A stretch of DNA of 64,000 bases from Roseiarcus sp963836695. GTDB taxonomy: Bacteria; Pseudomonadota; Alphaproteobacteria; Rhizobiales; Beijerinckiaceae. The position numbers and the translations under genes are program-made. Shown here one piece after another: positions 54,839 through 63,749 of this stretch. How positions within the stretch are numbered: position 1 is the stretch's first letter; every line of letters begins with the position of its first letter. Location: positions 124,001 through 188,000 of the forward strand of contig CAWIKX010000014.1 in assembly GCA_963836695.1 (NCBI GenBank), read 5' to 3'. A model generated the notes under the pieces. It was given only the letters and a program-made list of their open reading frames with translations. It was not told the DNA's origin and did not search any database.

Positions 54839-55300
54839 ATGGTCATAGATTCGCTTTCAATCCACCCTTGCTTCAAAACGCTCGACCCGGAATCGTGCCA
54901 GGATCTCGATCGCCAGTGTACTTGGCTCAAAACGCCAGCTGGCGCATGGGCAGTTGGCCAGGCGGAGAGCGACCGCGACGTCTATTTTGTTCTGGCCGGC
55001 CGCTTGAGGATGCGGCAAGAGCTTGTTTCGTCCGACATTGAGGCCGGCTCCTTCTTTGGCGAATTGAGCGCCCTTGAAGGCATCCGAGGTTCGATAAGCG
55101 TCTACGCGGTCGATGAACTCGACGCTAGCCAAGATGCCGCGCACGGTCTTCATCGCGACCATGTTCAACCACCGGCCGCTCGGCGAAGCGATAGTCGCTA
55201 CGCTGGTCGTGCGCAATCGAGCGATGACTCGGAAGGTCGAAGCGGCCCATCTCTACGGGAACCGCATCGCCCCTGCCGAGGCGACGCGGTCGTGGCCGGG
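54839..55300 (+). pseudogene. truncated CRP/FNR-like cyclic-nucleotide-binding domain, tandem duplicate
   Basis: MVIDSLSIHPCFKTLDPESC onward parallels the next gene over its whole cyclic-nucleotide domain, with FFGELSALEGIRGSISVYAV in place of the FFGELAALDGGPRSLSVFAV phosphate cassette. Near 55117 an extra A shifts the frame; the sequence resumes STLAKMPRTVFIATMFNHRP and RNRAMTRKVEAAHLYGNRI. It then ends without any helix-turn-helix. So besides the frame error the DNA-binding half is absent: a partial tandem duplication of the downstream gene. The end coordinate is approximate. Confidence 0.7.
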
Positions 55301-55366
55301 GCAACGTCGCTTTGACATGGGTGCGGACCTCCGCCACATCGGCGTCAGCCATCGACGGGCGCGACG

Positions 55367-56056
55367 ATGGTCATAAGCTCGCTTTCGGGGCATCCCTGTT
55401 TCAAAACGCTCGATCCGGAACCCTGTCGGATTCTGGATCGTCACTGCACCTGGCTGAAGACTGCGGCGGGCGCGTGGGTCCTCGGTCAGACCGCCAGCGA
55501 CCGCGATGTCTATTTCGTCATGACCGGACGGCTGAGAGCGGTGTCCCACGGGGTGCGGCAGGACCTGATTTTCTCCGACATGGAGGCGGGTTCGTTCTTC
55601 GGCGAACTGGCTGCTCTCGACGGCGGTCCGCGCTCGCTCAGCGTCTTCGCGGTCAACGACTCGACAGTCGCGAAAATGCCGAGCGCTGTCTTTGTGGAGA
55701 CGATGTTCACGCACCGCCCGCTCGGTGAAGCGGTCGTAGCCACGTTGGTCGCACGTAATCGCGCAATGACCCGGCGGGTCGGCGAACTTGGCGCGCTCGA
55801 TGTTCGCAGCCGCGTCCACGCCGAGCTCCTGCGCCTCGCCCGCCCCGATCGCGAGGATCCGAAGCGCGCCATAATCCTCGGGCCGCCGAACCAGTCGGAA
55901 CTCGCTTCGCGCATCAACACGCGGCGCGAAACCGTTTCGCGGGAAATCAACGCCATGGAGCGCGAAGGCCTCATCGAGCGCCGGCGCGGAGCGATTGTGA
56001 TCAACGACGCTCTGAGGCTCAGCGCCAGGCTCGAGGCGACCGCAATCGGCGCCTAG
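55367..56056 (+). CDS. CRP/FNR-family transcriptional regulator
   Basis: 229 residues. N-terminal cyclic-nucleotide domain (ILDRHCTWLKTAAGAWVLGQ, then the phosphate cassette region FFGELAALDGGPRSLSVFAV with the Arg expected to hold cyclic phosphate), dimer helix (EAVVATLVARNRAMTRRVGE) and winged HTH (PNQSELASRINTRRETVSRE, wing IERRRGAIVIND). No FNR-type Cys cluster. A likely reader of cAMP made by the class III cyclases in the window. Confidence 0.88.
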   Translation: MVISSLSGHPCFKTLDPEPCRILDRHCTWLKTAAGAWVLGQTASDRDVYFVMTGRLRAVSHGVRQDLIFSDMEAGSFFGELAALDGGPRSLSVFAVNDSTVAKMPSAVFVETMFTHRPLGEAVVATLVARNRAMTRRVGELGALDVRSRVHAELLRLARPDREDPKRAIILGPPNQSELASRINTRRETVSREINAMEREGLIERRRGAIVINDALRLSARLEATAIGA

Positions 56057-56610
56057 CGGCCGGTACCGCCCTTAGTTCGGGGCCTGCCCCCTATGACAAG
56101 CCTGAGCCGGCCGTTATGCCTATTACAGGCGCGCGAGGACTGCTATTCCGCGAGTCGCCGATCATCGATTTCTTGGGCATCGCCGTCACGTCTATCGCGA
56201 GCCCAAGAAAGGCGCGGATGGTTCGCGCGAACGGCTCACCAATGGTTCGCTGACGCCGGCGCTCCTCCGCGGCGTGACGATCGACGTCGCTGAGTTGCTC
56301 GGGTAAACGCGCGGCGGCTCAATTCGCAATAAGAGGCGAGTTCCCGATCCCTCTTGCGGCGTTGTGAGCCTCGTCACACCACGCAACTTCAGTGGTTGCT
56401 AAAAACCTTGCGCCCTTCCTCGGTTGTCCCCAACTGAGCGTTAACAAGGGTGGGAGGCGGCTCCAAGCGGGATATGACGCGGAGTTGGCCCATGCCCTTT
56501 CACATTCTCGACAATTCGACCACGCAAGAGGATGGCGCTCCGCCGTCCGCTGTCATGTCGGGGGGTGAGTATCCGAGAATCGCAACGACGCTCCGCGCCG
56601 GCCATCCCTC
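56057..56610. other. intergenic region with CRP-type site
   Basis: About 550 bases between the regulator and the GAF-cyclase gene. It holds the CRP-type palindrome at 56363 and a 42-codon frame (from ATG 56492, MPFHILDNSTTQEDGAPPSA) that might be the true N-terminus of the next gene, in another frame. No other gene seen. Confidence 0.45.
56363..56378. promoter_or_regulatory. CRP-type palindrome upstream of the GAF-cyclase
   Basis: TGTGAGCCTCGTCACA, perfect TGTGA-N6-TCACA, about 120 bases before ATG 56492 and 240 before TTG 56611. A TTGCTAAAAACC stretch about 20 bases on could be part of a promoter. Confidence 0.75.
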
Positions 56611-58095
56611 TTGCCGCTAGACGAAGCGCGGTTGACGCGCCTCCCGGAGGAACGGACATTGAGCGATTCGACCCCCCAAAGAAGACTTACCCGCGAAAGA
56701 GCGACGCCCGCGCCGACGTCCCTGGCTGGCGACAGCGCCTCGACTTCACAGAGGCTGAGCGCGGAAGCGGTTGGAAAAGACGCATCATCCTTTCCCATTC
56801 CCGCCAACGAACCGGAGCGTCTCAATGCTTTGCGCGCGCTCGACATCCTGGATAGCCCGCCCAAATCGGCCTACGATGAGATAGCGGTGTTGGCGGCGCA
56901 AATTTGCGAATGCCCAATCGGCTACATCAGCTTCATTGACGATGATCGCCGTTGGCTCAAGGCGAAGTATGGCCTTCCGCCGCAGATGACGCACGCACCG
57001 CGGGCGGCCACAGTCTGTTCGACCACGATATGCGGCGCCGAGATGTTCGTGGTGCCGGACATGACGCAGGACTCTCGGTTTGATCATATTGCTGTGGTCG
57101 TCGACGAACCACACTGCCGGTTCTATTGCGGGGTGCCGCTCATCACCGACGAGGGCTATGCGCTGGGGGCGCTATGCGTCTTGGACTTTGAGCCGCGCCG
57201 GCTCACCTTTGAACAGATGGAAGCGCTTCGCCGACTGTCGCGTCAGGTTCTTACCCTGTTGGAGCTTCGTCGAAGGCTGATCGGACATAACCAAACGATC
57301 GCGCAACTCGAGTTGCCGCGCGACGAGGTTGCCGTACAAAAAGTGCGCGCCGAGGATCTTCTTGACAATCTTCTCCCGCGCGCGATCGCCGAGGAACTGA
57401 AGAGAGACGGCCGAGTCCAGCCGAGATATGTTCGCTCCGCAACTGTTTTATTGGCCGATTTTCAGGGTTTCACGCTGCTATCCGAGCGCGCGGAGCCAGC
57501 GGAGCTCATTGGTCTCCTTGACGAGTATTTCAGCGCGTTTGACGACATTATGGCCCGCCATCGACTGGAGAAGATCAAGACGATCGGCGACGCCTACATG
57601 GCGGTCGGGGGCGTGCCTGAGACCGGCCTGCCCCATCCAATCGACGCCGGTCTGGCAGCCCTGGAAATGCAGGCGACCGTCGCCCGCATGAAGTCGCGAG
57701 CCGATGCCCTTCGACTGCCATCGCTCGAATTGCGGATCGGCATTCACACCGGCCCCGTTATCTGCGGAGTCGTCGGCAATCACCGCTTTGCTTTCGATAT
57801 CTGGGGCGACGCCGTGAACATTGCGTCGTTTATGGAGGCGGAGTGCCTCCCCGGTCGGGTCAATGTTTCGGACACGGCAGCCGGAAACGCCAAAACCCTA
57901 TTTGATCTTGAGCCGCGCGGTCCCGTCGAAGCGAAGCACCAGCGGACCCACGAGATGTTTTTCCTCAATCGCCTGAAGCCGGAGTTTTCGCGCGATGACG
58001 CCGGCTGCCACCCGAACGAGAATTTTGCGGCGGAATATGAGCGGCTGACACGCCGACCGCCAACTCAACTCATGCAGAGTTTGTGGGCGCCCTAG
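56611..58095 (+). CDS. GAF domain class III nucleotide cyclase, transition-state Arg replaced
   Basis: 494 residues from a TTG; no good ATG exists in frame, and the true start may lie at ATG 56492 in another frame. GAF domain about 65-220 (NEPERLNALRALDILDSPPK, CGVPLITDEGYALGALCVLD). A helical linker (DLLDNLLPRAIAEELK) leads to the cyclase domain: metal Asp283 (LLADFQGFTLLSE), Lys323 and Asp327 (IKTIGDAYMAVGG), substrate Asp396 (FDIWGDAVN), Asn403. The Arg expected four residues after this Asn is Phe407 (NIASFMEAE). It may be weakly active or act as a sensor only. Confidence 0.85.
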   Translation: MPLDEARLTRLPEERTLSDSTPQRRLTRERATPAPTSLAGDSASTSQRLSAEAVGKDASSFPIPANEPERLNALRALDILDSPPKSAYDEIAVLAAQICECPIGYISFIDDDRRWLKAKYGLPPQMTHAPRAATVCSTTICGAEMFVVPDMTQDSRFDHIAVVVDEPHCRFYCGVPLITDEGYALGALCVLDFEPRRLTFEQMEALRRLSRQVLTLLELRRRLIGHNQTIAQLELPRDEVAVQKVRAEDLLDNLLPRAIAEELKRDGRVQPRYVRSATVLLADFQGFTLLSERAEPAELIGLLDEYFSAFDDIMARHRLEKIKTIGDAYMAVGGVPETGLPHPIDAGLAALEMQATVARMKSRADALRLPSLELRIGIHTGPVICGVVGNHRFAFDIWGDAVNIASFMEAECLPGRVNVSDTAAGNAKTLFDLEPRGPVEAKHQRTHEMFFLNRLKPEFSRDDAGCHPNENFAAEYERLTRRPPTQLMQSLWAP

Positions 58096-58152
58096 CCGCT
58101 CGCATTCTTGCCGCGCCAACTCGTGTAGGATCCAGCAACTGAGGGGAATTCA

Positions 58153-59790
58153 ATGACCCGACGAGCGCGCGACGTTCTCCTCGACATCCTGCGCGATGAG
58201 GGCATCACTCACGTCTTCGGCAATCCGGGCTCGACCGAGATGCCGCTCATGGACGCGCTCGTCGATGCGCCGGACATCCGCTACGTGCTCGGACTCCAGG
58301 AGGCGACTGCGGTCGGCATGGCCGACGGCTGGGCGCTAGCTACAGGCCGCACTGCCTTTGTCAACCTGCACGCGATGGGCGGACTCGGCAACGCCATGGG
58401 CGTGCTGGTCGCCGCGAAGGCGAGCGAGACCCCGCTTGTCGTCACCGCCGGCCAGCAGGACACACGGCATCTAATGACCGAGCCCTGGCTCTCGGGCGAT
58501 CTCGTCGCCCTTGCCGAGCCGGTGACCAAATGGGCGAAGGAGTTGCGCCGCGCGGACGATGTCGGTCCCGCGCTAAGGCGCGCCTTCGGGCTTGCGCGCA
58601 CTCCGCCGTGCGGCCCGGTGTTTCTGTCGCTGCCCATGGACATTCTCGACCAGGACGTGAATCATACGACGCCGCCTGCCTCCGCGCGGCCGCGCCTCGG
58701 GCCTTCGCCTGACGCCGCGCGCCTTGCCGAGAAGCTCGCGACCCTCGATCCGGATCGGGTCGTCGTCCTGCTCGGCGACGACCTGCCCGCGGCCGCGAGC
58801 GCCGGCCTTGTCGCCTTCGCCGAGGGTGGCGGTTTTCCGGTCTGGGGCACTCAGCTCACGTCGCGCACCGCCTTTCATTCCCATCACCCCTGCTGGGCGG
58901 GAGTGCTGAAGCCCGATTTCGCCGAAATGCGCGAGCACCTGCAGTCGGTGCAAGCGATCGTGCTGGTCGGCGGCCGCGCCTTCGTCGCCTACCCCTATCG
59001 AGAGGCCGAACCGGTGCCCGAAGGCGTGCCGGTCATGCATATCGCGGACAGCCCCGAGGCGTTCGGACGCGAGCACGCGGCGGACATGGCGCTCCTCGGC
59101 GACATCAGCGGCACGCTCGCGACGGTCGCCGAGCGCCTCGCGGAACTGGTCGATAAGAACAAGGTCGCGGCCCGGCTTGCCGCGCGAGGCGCGCGGCGGC
59201 GCGAGGCCAGGGAAGCGACGCGCAAGGGCATTCTGGCGGAAAGCGCTAGCGCTCCCCTCGGCGCCGACGCCGCCGTGCTCGCAGCGATCGACGCGCTGCC
59301 GGAGGATGCGATCATCGCCAACAATTCCGCCGCGACCTTCGGCCGCGTCCAGGATCTCATGACAATCGAGCCTGGCCGCTATTTCTTCGCTCGCGGCGGC
59401 GTGCTCGGCTGCAGCATGCCGGCGGCGGTCGGCGCGGCGCTTGCGACCAATGGCTGGGTCGCCTCGTTCGTCGGCGACGGCGGGGCCATGTATTCGCCGC
59501 AGGCTCTGTGGAGCGCCGCGCATAACAAGGCGCGAACGATCTTCGTCGTCTTCAACAACCGCCGCTATGGAGTCTTGCAGAACGTCGCCAAGTCGCTGGG
59601 CTACGCCAATGCGAAGGCTGGCCGGTTCGTCGGCATGGATGTGGTCGATCCCCCGATCGACTTTCAGGCTCTGGCCGCATCGATGGGCGTGCCGGCGGAG
59701 CGGGCGAACGACCGCCCCGCGATCGGCGCCGCGCTCGAGCGTGCGCTCAGGCGCGAAGGCCCGTCGCTGGTCGAGATTCCGATCCTCTAG
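58153..59790 (+). CDS. TPP-dependent decarboxylase, benzoylformate decarboxylase-like
   Basis: 545 residues of the acetolactate-synthase/benzoylformate-decarboxylase superfamily. Seen: N-terminal catalytic Glu region LGLQEATAVGMADGWALATG, GNPGSTEMPLMDALVDAPDI, central domain, and the TPP-Mg motif FVGDGGAMYSPQALWSAAHN...FVVFNNRRYG (GDG...NN). The family includes MdlC and related 2-oxoacid decarboxylases; the precise 2-oxo acid is not predictable. Stands alone; complete. Confidence 0.88.
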   Translation: MTRRARDVLLDILRDEGITHVFGNPGSTEMPLMDALVDAPDIRYVLGLQEATAVGMADGWALATGRTAFVNLHAMGGLGNAMGVLVAAKASETPLVVTAGQQDTRHLMTEPWLSGDLVALAEPVTKWAKELRRADDVGPALRRAFGLARTPPCGPVFLSLPMDILDQDVNHTTPPASARPRLGPSPDAARLAEKLATLDPDRVVVLLGDDLPAAASAGLVAFAEGGGFPVWGTQLTSRTAFHSHHPCWAGVLKPDFAEMREHLQSVQAIVLVGGRAFVAYPYREAEPVPEGVPVMHIADSPEAFGREHAADMALLGDISGTLATVAERLAELVDKNKVAARLAARGARRREAREATRKGILAESASAPLGADAAVLAAIDALPEDAIIANNSAATFGRVQDLMTIEPGRYFFARGGVLGCSMPAAVGAALATNGWVASFVGDGGAMYSPQALWSAAHNKARTIFVVFNNRRYGVLQNVAKSLGYANAKAGRFVGMDVVDPPIDFQALAASMGVPAERANDRPAIGAALERALRREGPSLVEIPIL

Positions 59791-59984
59791 GGTGGTGCGC
59801 CCAGCGCAGGGATCAACTGGGTAGACTTGCCCATAGGTAGCAACTTTTCCTGCGTACAGTGTCAACCACCCGCCGCTCGTTGATTGCAGTGCTCGCCCGG
59901 CGGAACGAATCCCTCGCTGGGCGAAATTGTAAATCCGCCGCCGTGAAGAAGCTGACCATTGCCGTATCGGTCAGCTGAAATCCG

Positions 59985-60602
59985 CTAGTGCAAATCGCGC
60001 GTGTAAACAAACTTCGGCATATTCCAGCCGTAGCGGATTGCGAGCAGACGCAGCGCCAGGCCCGCCGCCATTGCCCCGATCATCACCGGATCGTGGGGCA
60101 GAGCGGCGCGTAGGCCGCCGACATAAAGGGCGCCCGCGACGACCGAGACGCTGGCGTAAAGCTCGCTGCGAAAGAGCAGAGGGACGTCGTTGCAGAGCAC
60201 ATCGCGCAGCACGCCGCCGATGCAGCCGGTGATCATGCCGGACATGATGACTATGAGAAACGGCAGGTCGAGATCGAGCGCGACATTGCAGCCGATCACG
60301 GTGAAGAGAGCGAGGCCGATCGCGTCGAGCACGAGAAAGACGTTGCGTAGCCGATGCACGACGTGCGCGATCGCGATGGTGGACAGCGCGGCTCCCGCGG
60401 TCACCAGAAGATAATAGGGATGCGCGACCCAAGAGAGCGGATAATGCCCGAGCAGGATGTCGCGCATGGAGCCGCCGCCGAGCGCCGTCACACTGCCGAG
60501 TAGACAAACTCCGACCCAATCCATGGATCGGCGTCCGGCCGCTAAAGCCGCGGTCATCGCCTCAACAACAATGGCGACAACGTAGAGAGCGTGAAGCAAC
60601 AC
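59985..60602 (-). CDS. trimeric intracellular cation (TRIC/UPF0126) channel family protein
   Basis: 205 residues from GTG 60602. Seven hydrophobic helices with two copies of the glycine-rich GGGSMRDILLG / GCIGGVLRDVL motif, diagnostic of prokaryotic TRIC/YadS proteins. Probably a cation or small-solute channel in the inner membrane. Complete length. Confidence 0.9.
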   Translation of the reverse strand: MLLHALYVVAIVVEAMTAALAAGRRSMDWVGVCLLGSVTALGGGSMRDILLGHYPLSWVAHPYYLLVTAGAALSTIAIAHVVHRLRNVFLVLDAIGLALFTVIGCNVALDLDLPFLIVIMSGMITGCIGGVLRDVLCNDVPLLFRSELYASVSVVAGALYVGGLRAALPHDPVMIGAMAAGLALRLLAIRYGWNMPKFVYTRDLH

Positions 60603-60668
60603 GATACATACGCCCTGGCGCCAAGACGCGCAGCTACGGCTCTCTGGGGCTCGATGCGAAAACCACCC

Positions 60669-61916
60669 TCACGAGGCAAGGCTCAAGGGCGTGCGCAATT
60701 CGACCGCAAGTCTCGGTTCGATCGTGCGGACATACCAATCGACGAACTGGACGACGCCGCCCTCGTGAACCGTGGAATACGGGCCAGGCTCGTAGGCCGG
60801 GGAATGGATCCCCCGTGCGTTCTCCTCGATGATTCTTCGATCCTGGTTGTTGGTCTCTGTCCAAACGTGGGTCAGCTCCTCGAGGTCATAATCCTCGCCC
60901 TCAATTGCGTCCTTGTGGACAAGCCACTTCGTCGTGACCGCCGTCTCCGTCGCGCTGATCGGCAGCACGCGGAATGTACATGCGTGGTCAATCAGGACGT
61001 GGTTCCAAGTCGTCGGGTAGTGGTAGAGCATGAGCGAGCCGATGCGCTCGGCCGACACCTCATCCGACAGGTTTCTCCGCGAGGCGGGCTTGCCCGTCAA
61101 GGTATAGCTCTCAACGTTCGGCAGTAGCGGCGTTCTCGTCGTCCGAAACTGGCCGGTGGGGTCGATACGGAACCAAGCGGGGAGCCCAGCCGCCTCCAGC
61201 CGCGCCCAATGCTCCAGCATCTCGGGGTCTTGCTCCGCGCTCTGGATTCCAGTCGCGCTCGGCGCTTCAGGGAAAGTCTTGCACAGCTCTGGATGGTTAG
61301 CCTGGCAGTGGTAACACTCGCGATTGTTCTCCCAGACGAGCTTCCAGTTGCCGCGCTCGACGATCGTGCTCTCATGCGCGACCTTCGCCTCGGCCAGGCG
61401 GTGAGGCGCGAAATAGGGCTCCATCACCTTTCGGAACGGAGTGAAGTCGGGCGGCGTCTCGGCAAGGCAGACGAACAAATATCCGGCCACGCTCTCGCAG
61501 GCGACGGTTTTCAGCCCATAGGCCGACTTGTCGAAACCCTCGGCGACCTGGCGGGCGAACAGAAGGCGCCCGTCAAGATCGTAGCTCCATTGGTGATAGG
61601 GACAGACGAGCCGCACGGCCGAGCCCTTCTCGGCTGCGCAGACCCGGCTCCCACGATGCCGGCAGGTGTTGTGAAACGCCCGGATCGTTCCCTTGAGATC
61701 GCGGACCAGGATCACCGAATAGTCGCCGATCTGCACGGTCATGAAAGAGCCGGGCTTGTCGAGCTCGCAATCGTGTCCGACGAACAGCCAGTCCCGGTAC
61801 CAGATCATCTCCATGTCGAGCCGGAAGTAGCCAGGGTCGATGTAGAAGGGTTGCGGCAGGGTGAAGCCTTCGCGGCGGCCTCGCAGCCGATCCAGCATGT
61901 CGTTGCGTGCGTCCAT
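60669..61916 (-). CDS. Rieske-type ring-hydroxylating/demethylating oxygenase, alpha subunit
   Basis: 415 residues from ATG 61916 (MDARNDMLDRLRGRREGF); an upstream in-frame start adds 23 unlikely residues. Rieske ligands Cys85-x-His87 (CRHRGSRVC) and Cys105-x2-His108 (CPYHQW). Mononuclear iron site in NNRECYHCQANHPELCKTFP with His203 and His208. The NWKLVWENNRECYHC pattern is closest to glycine-betaine/stachydrine demethylases (GbcA-type), so a quaternary-amine demethylase is possible. No reductase gene is adjacent. Confidence 0.88.
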   Translation of the reverse strand: MDARNDMLDRLRGRREGFTLPQPFYIDPGYFRLDMEMIWYRDWLFVGHDCELDKPGSFMTVQIGDYSVILVRDLKGTIRAFHNTCRHRGSRVCAAEKGSAVRLVCPYHQWSYDLDGRLLFARQVAEGFDKSAYGLKTVACESVAGYLFVCLAETPPDFTPFRKVMEPYFAPHRLAEAKVAHESTIVERGNWKLVWENNRECYHCQANHPELCKTFPEAPSATGIQSAEQDPEMLEHWARLEAAGLPAWFRIDPTGQFRTTRTPLLPNVESYTLTGKPASRRNLSDEVSAERIGSLMLYHYPTTWNHVLIDHACTFRVLPISATETAVTTKWLVHKDAIEGEDYDLEELTHVWTETNNQDRRIIEENARGIHSPAYEPGPYSTVHEGGVVQFVDWYVRTIEPRLAVELRTPLSLAS

Positions 61917-62086
61917 CGATGACGTCCTCGACGGGAAAGGTTGTATGCCGGCGGCGAATCGAACCGCTGGCGGGTATGTCAACATTCGGACCGCACGCTG
62001 GGATTCGTCGAGAATAATCCGCAGCTTGACGTATCTGATTTCTAGCGGCGCCCCGCGCGCGACCGGACGAGGGGCGCCGCCTTCGC

Positions 62087-62597
62087 TCAGGCCCGGGTGA
62101 TCGTCGCCTCAGTTGTCGGCGAACGCCGTAATGTCTGCAAGACGACGCAATAGCGCTCGGTCAGTTTCAGCAACGTGTCGAGCTGGTCCTGGGCTGCGTC
62201 CGTGTCAAGTTCGAATTTGAGCCGGATGTCGCTGAATCCGACCGGCGACTGCTTGTCGACGCCGAGCGTGCCGCGAAAGTCGAGGTCGCCCTCCGCCGCC
62301 ACCTTGCCCGAGCGCAACTCGATTCCGAGCGAGGTCGCGACGGCTTTCAGCGTCACGCCCGCGCAAGCGACCAGGGCCTCGAGCAGCATGTCGCCGGAGC
62401 AGAGCTCGGCGCCGCTTCCCCCGGTCGCTGGATGAAGGCCGGCGACGGCGAGCGCCCGTCCCGTCTCGACCTTGCAGGCGATAGCCTCAGAAATCGAGCG
62501 CGCCACTGGCTTTGAGCGTGATGAGCCCTGCATTCGGGTCGGCGCGGTAGCGTTCCTTGAGCGGCGCCTGGATGGCGCGCATTTCCTCAGCGTTCAT
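62087..62597 (-). CDS. OsmC-family protein, one frameshift
   Basis: Start ATG 62597 gives MNAEEMRAIQAPLKERYRAD and TLKASGALD, then a stop; near 62492 removing one T (GATTTCTGAG to GATTCTGAG) joins SEAIACKVETGRALAVAGLH, continuing to the end TTEATITRA. Restored length about 170 residues. OsmC fold with Cys in ELCSGDMLLEALVACAGVTL (the two redox/peroxidatic-type Cys of Ohr/OsmC proteins). Probably peroxide-handling or osmotically induced. Frame break is likely a sequencing error. Confidence 0.88.
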
Positions 62598-62617
62598 TCT
62601 CGTGTGTCTCCTCTCGT

Positions 62618-62914
62618 TCAGATAACTTCAGGTTCGGACCAATCGAACTTCAGCGGCGCCTCGCGGAACGCGAACCGATCAAGGTGCGAAGCCACCACGC
62701 CTTTCATGCGCTCGACCGCCTCTTCCTCTTGGCCGTCGATGGTGACCACCAGGTCATCTGGTTGCGCTTCAAATGCGACGACCACGGCGGGAAACCTGAC
62801 CACGCCTCTCTGCTCCGTGAGCTCAACTTCCTGCTTGTGGCTCCAATGTTTGCATAGTTGCTGCATATATTTTGAGGCGTTGACGGTCGGAACGTTGGCG
62901 CTAACGATCGGCAT
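62618..62914 (-). CDS. DUF2218 protein
   Basis: 98 residues from ATG 62914 (MPIVSANVPTVNASKYMQQL); an in-frame start at 62977 lacks support. Contains CKHWSHK, the signature of DUF2218, and the C-terminal VVASHLDRFAFREAPLKFDW. Often next to siderophore or transport genes elsewhere; function unknown. Twenty bases before the OsmC gene in the same direction, so probably one transcript. Confidence 0.88.
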   Translation of the reverse strand: MPIVSANVPTVNASKYMQQLCKHWSHKQEVELTEQRGVVRFPAVVVAFEAQPDDLVVTIDGQEEEAVERMKGVVASHLDRFAFREAPLKFDWSEPEVI

Positions 62915-63101
62915 GCTGGTGAGGCTTTCGGTGTTCGGAGCTGCTTGGCGCCGGCTCAATCGGGTGCAAGCCCGCAATCATCGTGCGGGCGCACAGTCAA
63001 CGGTTTTAGCTCGAAACTCGCGTCCGGCTCAACGGCAACCCCAGGGACGTGGGCATCGCAAGCCCGCTTGTCGGTTCCCCCCAACCGGGCTAACGCTAAG
63101 G

Positions 63102-63608
63102 ATGATGACCCGCACCGGCTTCTTTTCCGGCTCGTTCGACCCAATGACCAACGGGCACTTGGACGTGATCGAGCACGCGGCGGCGCTATGTGACCGGCTG
63201 GTGATCGGCGTCGGCTCCAATCCGAACAAGGCCGCCCTGTTCACGGTTGATGAGCGACTCAAGCTGATCCGCGAGGCGACCGCGCCGATCATGAAGAGGG
63301 CGCGATGCGAGCTCGACGTCGTCGAATTCACTGGCCTCGCCATCGAGGCCGCGCGCAAAGCGGGGGCCACACTGATCTTCCGAGGTCTGCGCGACGGAAC
63401 CGATTTCGACTATGAGATGCAGATGGCGGGCATGAACGGTGCGATGGCGCCTGAACTGCGCACTGTATTTCTGCCGGCTTCCTCACCGGTGAGACCGATC
63501 ACCGCAACGCTCGTGCGGCAGATCGCCTCGATGGGCGGCGACGCCTCCCCCTTCGCGCCGCCGAATGTCGTCAAGGCCCTGAAGGCAAAGTTCGTCACGC
63601 GACTCTGA
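63102..63608 (+). CDS. coaD: phosphopantetheine adenylyltransferase
   Basis: 168 residues from ATG 63102 (a second ATG follows directly); the frame open back to 62472 overlaps two genes on the other strand and is not coding. Nucleotidyl-transferase motif GSFDPMTNGHLDVIEHA (T/HxGH), substrate loops GSNPNKAALFTVDERLKLIR and FRGLRDGTDFDYEMQMAGMN, and ASSPVRPITATLVRQIASMG. Penultimate step of CoA synthesis. In many rhizobia coaD is next to the cyclophilin genes; here it is 36 kb away. Confidence 0.97.
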   Translation: MMTRTGFFSGSFDPMTNGHLDVIEHAAALCDRLVIGVGSNPNKAALFTVDERLKLIREATAPIMKRARCELDVVEFTGLAIEAARKAGATLIFRGLRDGTDFDYEMQMAGMNGAMAPELRTVFLPASSPVRPITATLVRQIASMGGDASPFAPPNVVKALKAKFVTRL

Positions 63609-63643
63609 TCGGAGCTCGGAAAACCGGCATTTTTTTTGCCGAT

Positions 63644-63659
63644 TGTGACGCCCATCACA
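63644..63659. promoter_or_regulatory. CRP-type palindrome upstream of 63750 gene
   Basis: TGTGACGCCCATCACA, perfect TGTGA-N6-TCACA, centred about 99 bases before ATG 63750, nearly the same distance as the site before the 49240 gene. A T8 run and a CGGCA/TGCCG stem around 63624-63640 may end coaD transcription. Confidence 0.75.
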
Positions 63660-63749
63660 GACATGTGAACAGTGTTGCGAGCACGTTCGCGCGACCGTCG
63701 GGAAGCGTCGTTGGATACGCTGAAGGTCGATCGAAGGGGAGGACGACAC

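Noticed and set aside
58573..59865. 430-codon minus-strand frame
   Set aside because: Antisense to the TPP enzyme, very Arg/Ala-rich, no domain features.
62472..63101. Long N-terminal extension of coaD
   Set aside because: Overlaps OsmC and DUF2218 genes on the other strand; CoaD proteins start at the MTRTGFFSGSFDP region.
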